Shown in pieces: positions 63,469-64,000 of a DNA stretch of 64,000 bases (positions are counted from its first letter, which is position 1; every line of letters starts with the position of its first letter). The DNA lies in assembly GCF_021608225.1 (NCBI RefSeq), contig NZ_JAKIJS010000001.1, forward strand, positions 682,001-746,000. The letters run 5' to 3'. Source of the DNA: Pseudalkalibacillus berkeleyi (lineage in GTDB: Bacteria; Bacillota; Bacilli; Bacillales; Fictibacillaceae). The translations under genes and the position numbers were made by a program. The notes under the pieces are model-generated. The model worked only from the letters and a program-made list of their open reading frames with translations, searched no databases and was not told the origin of the DNA.

Positions 63469-64000
63469 ATGAATCTTTCATTAGAAAACCGTACATATGT
63501 AATTATGGGCGTTGCGAACAAACGAAGTATTGCCTGGGGGATTGCACGATCTTTAAGTAATGCTGGTGCACGTCTTGTTTTCACTTATGCAGGTGAACGT
63601 TTCGAGAAAAATGTTAGAGATTTGGCAGAATCCTTAGAAAGAAGTGATTCGTTAGTCATCCCTTGTGATGTCACGGATGATGAACAAATTAAAGAAGCTT
63701 TTGGTCGAATTAAAGAAGAAGTTGGAGTGATCCACGGTGTCGCTCACTGTATCGCTTTCGCTAATGTGGAAGAATTGAAAGGTGAATACTTAAACACAAC
63801 GCGAGATGGATTCTTATTAGCACATAATATCAGCTCCTACTCGTTAACGGCTGTAGCGAAGGAAGCACGTCAGTTAATGACAGAAGGTGGAAGTATCATG
63901 ACAATGACGTATCTCGGAGGAGAACGTGTTGTGAATAACTATAACGTGATGGGTGTTGCGAAGGCATCCCTTGATGCGAGTATGAAATATCTTGCGAATG
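63469..64000 (+). CDS. fabI: enoyl-ACP reductase FabI (partial, runs off the right edge)
   Basis: The visible 177 residues start MNLSLENRTYVIMGVANKRS, then IAWGIARSLSNAGARLVFTY, the dinucleotide site of FabI. The catalytic Tyr-x6-Lys is seen as YNVMGVAK (about 157-164). FabI reduces the enoyl double bond in each elongation cycle and is the target of triclosan. ATG 63469 behind ATAGGAGGATG. The stop is outside the window. It lies behind a FapR-like operator, as fabH-fabF does. Confidence 0.95.
   Translation, partial: MNLSLENRTYVIMGVANKRSIAWGIARSLSNAGARLVFTYAGERFEKNVRDLAESLERSDSLVIPCDVTDDEQIKEAFGRIKEEVGVIHGVAHCIAFANVEELKGEYLNTTRDGFLLAHNISSYSLTAVAKEARQLMTEGGSIMTMTYLGGERVVNNYNVMGVAKASLDASMKYLAN

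Overview
This window is a stretch of chromosome from a low-GC Firmicute of the family Bacillaceae. Nearly every block can be matched, from memory of gene order, to Bacillus subtilis: the yitS-yitT-yitV-yitW neighbourhood, then yjzC-yjzD-yjaU-yjaV-med-comZ-fabH-fabF, then yjbA-trpS-oppABCDF, then yjbC-spx-yjbE-mecA-coiA-pepF-spxH-yjbI-yjbJ-yjbK-yjbL-yjbM-nadK-yjbO-prpE, and finally fabI. Strong Shine-Dalgarno sites (AGGAGG-like), frequent TTG/GTG starts, competence genes and a tryptophan T-box fit this placement. The presence of NhaC- and CPA2-type antiporters is compatible with a salt- or alkali-tolerant lineage, but that is only an inference.

Layout. 1-9.4 kb: a partial HTH protein end, a DegV lipid-binding protein, a YitT membrane protein, small enzymes (GNAT, ATP-pyrophosphatase-like, GDSL hydrolase, HAD phosphatase), an NhaC antiporter, the YitV hydrolase, then small DUF1659 and DUF2922 genes and a YvrJ gene. 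9.7-12.7 kb: YitW and a compact molybdenum cofactor operon moeA-mobB-moaE-moaD. 12.9-17.3 kb: uppP, an Sm-like small protein, yjzC, a polar amino acid ABC transporter and yjzD. 17.5-22.8 kb: yjaU-yjaV-med-comZ followed by fabH-fabF under a FapR operator. 22.9-32.8 kb: yjbA, a DJ-1/PfpI protein, trpS with its T-box leader, DUF3899, and oppABCDF. 33-37.5 kb: a second DegV protein, an HD hydrolase, a putative glycoside hydrolase, yjbC and small genes. 37.6-42 kb: an RND efflux pump and lipoprotein adaptor inserted between yjbC and spx. 42-52.7 kb: spx, a TerC protein, mecA, cardiolipin synthase, coiA, pepF, a NUDIX protein, spxH, a truncated hemoglobin and a lytic transglycosylase. 53-58.9 kb: yjbK, yjbL, the small alarmone synthetase yjbM, NAD kinase, a pseudouridine synthase, prpE and rodA. 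59-64 kb: mgtE, a CPA2 antiporter with an RCK tail, a glycosyltransferase and the start of fabI.

How the genes work together. Three genes control thiol-stress and competence proteolysis: spx (regulator), spxH (adaptor that delivers Spx to ClpXP) and mecA (adaptor that delivers ComK to ClpCP). They lie with med, comZ and coiA, so regulation of competence and one DNA-uptake-processing protein are concentrated here. FapR-like operators precede both fabH-fabF and fabI, which would tie fatty acid elongation genes 43 kb apart to malonyl-CoA. Tryptophan supply is sensed by the trpS leader. Peptide import (opp) and peptidases such as PepF feed amino acids.

I found no CRISPR array, prophage, transposase, restriction or toxin-antitoxin system, and no tRNA or rRNA gene. 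The most unusual items are two families of hairpin-rich dispersed repeats (43.4-43.8 kb; 52.8 and 56.6-56.9 kb), a 15-bp perfect terminator stem whose loop holds both stop codons of a convergent gene pair (50.41-50.45 kb), two adjacent enzyme-like proteins that seem to lack catalytic residues (yjaU, yjaV), the RND insertion beside spx, and the DUF1659/DUF2922/YvrJ cluster. I do not see a clear undescribed multi-gene system.
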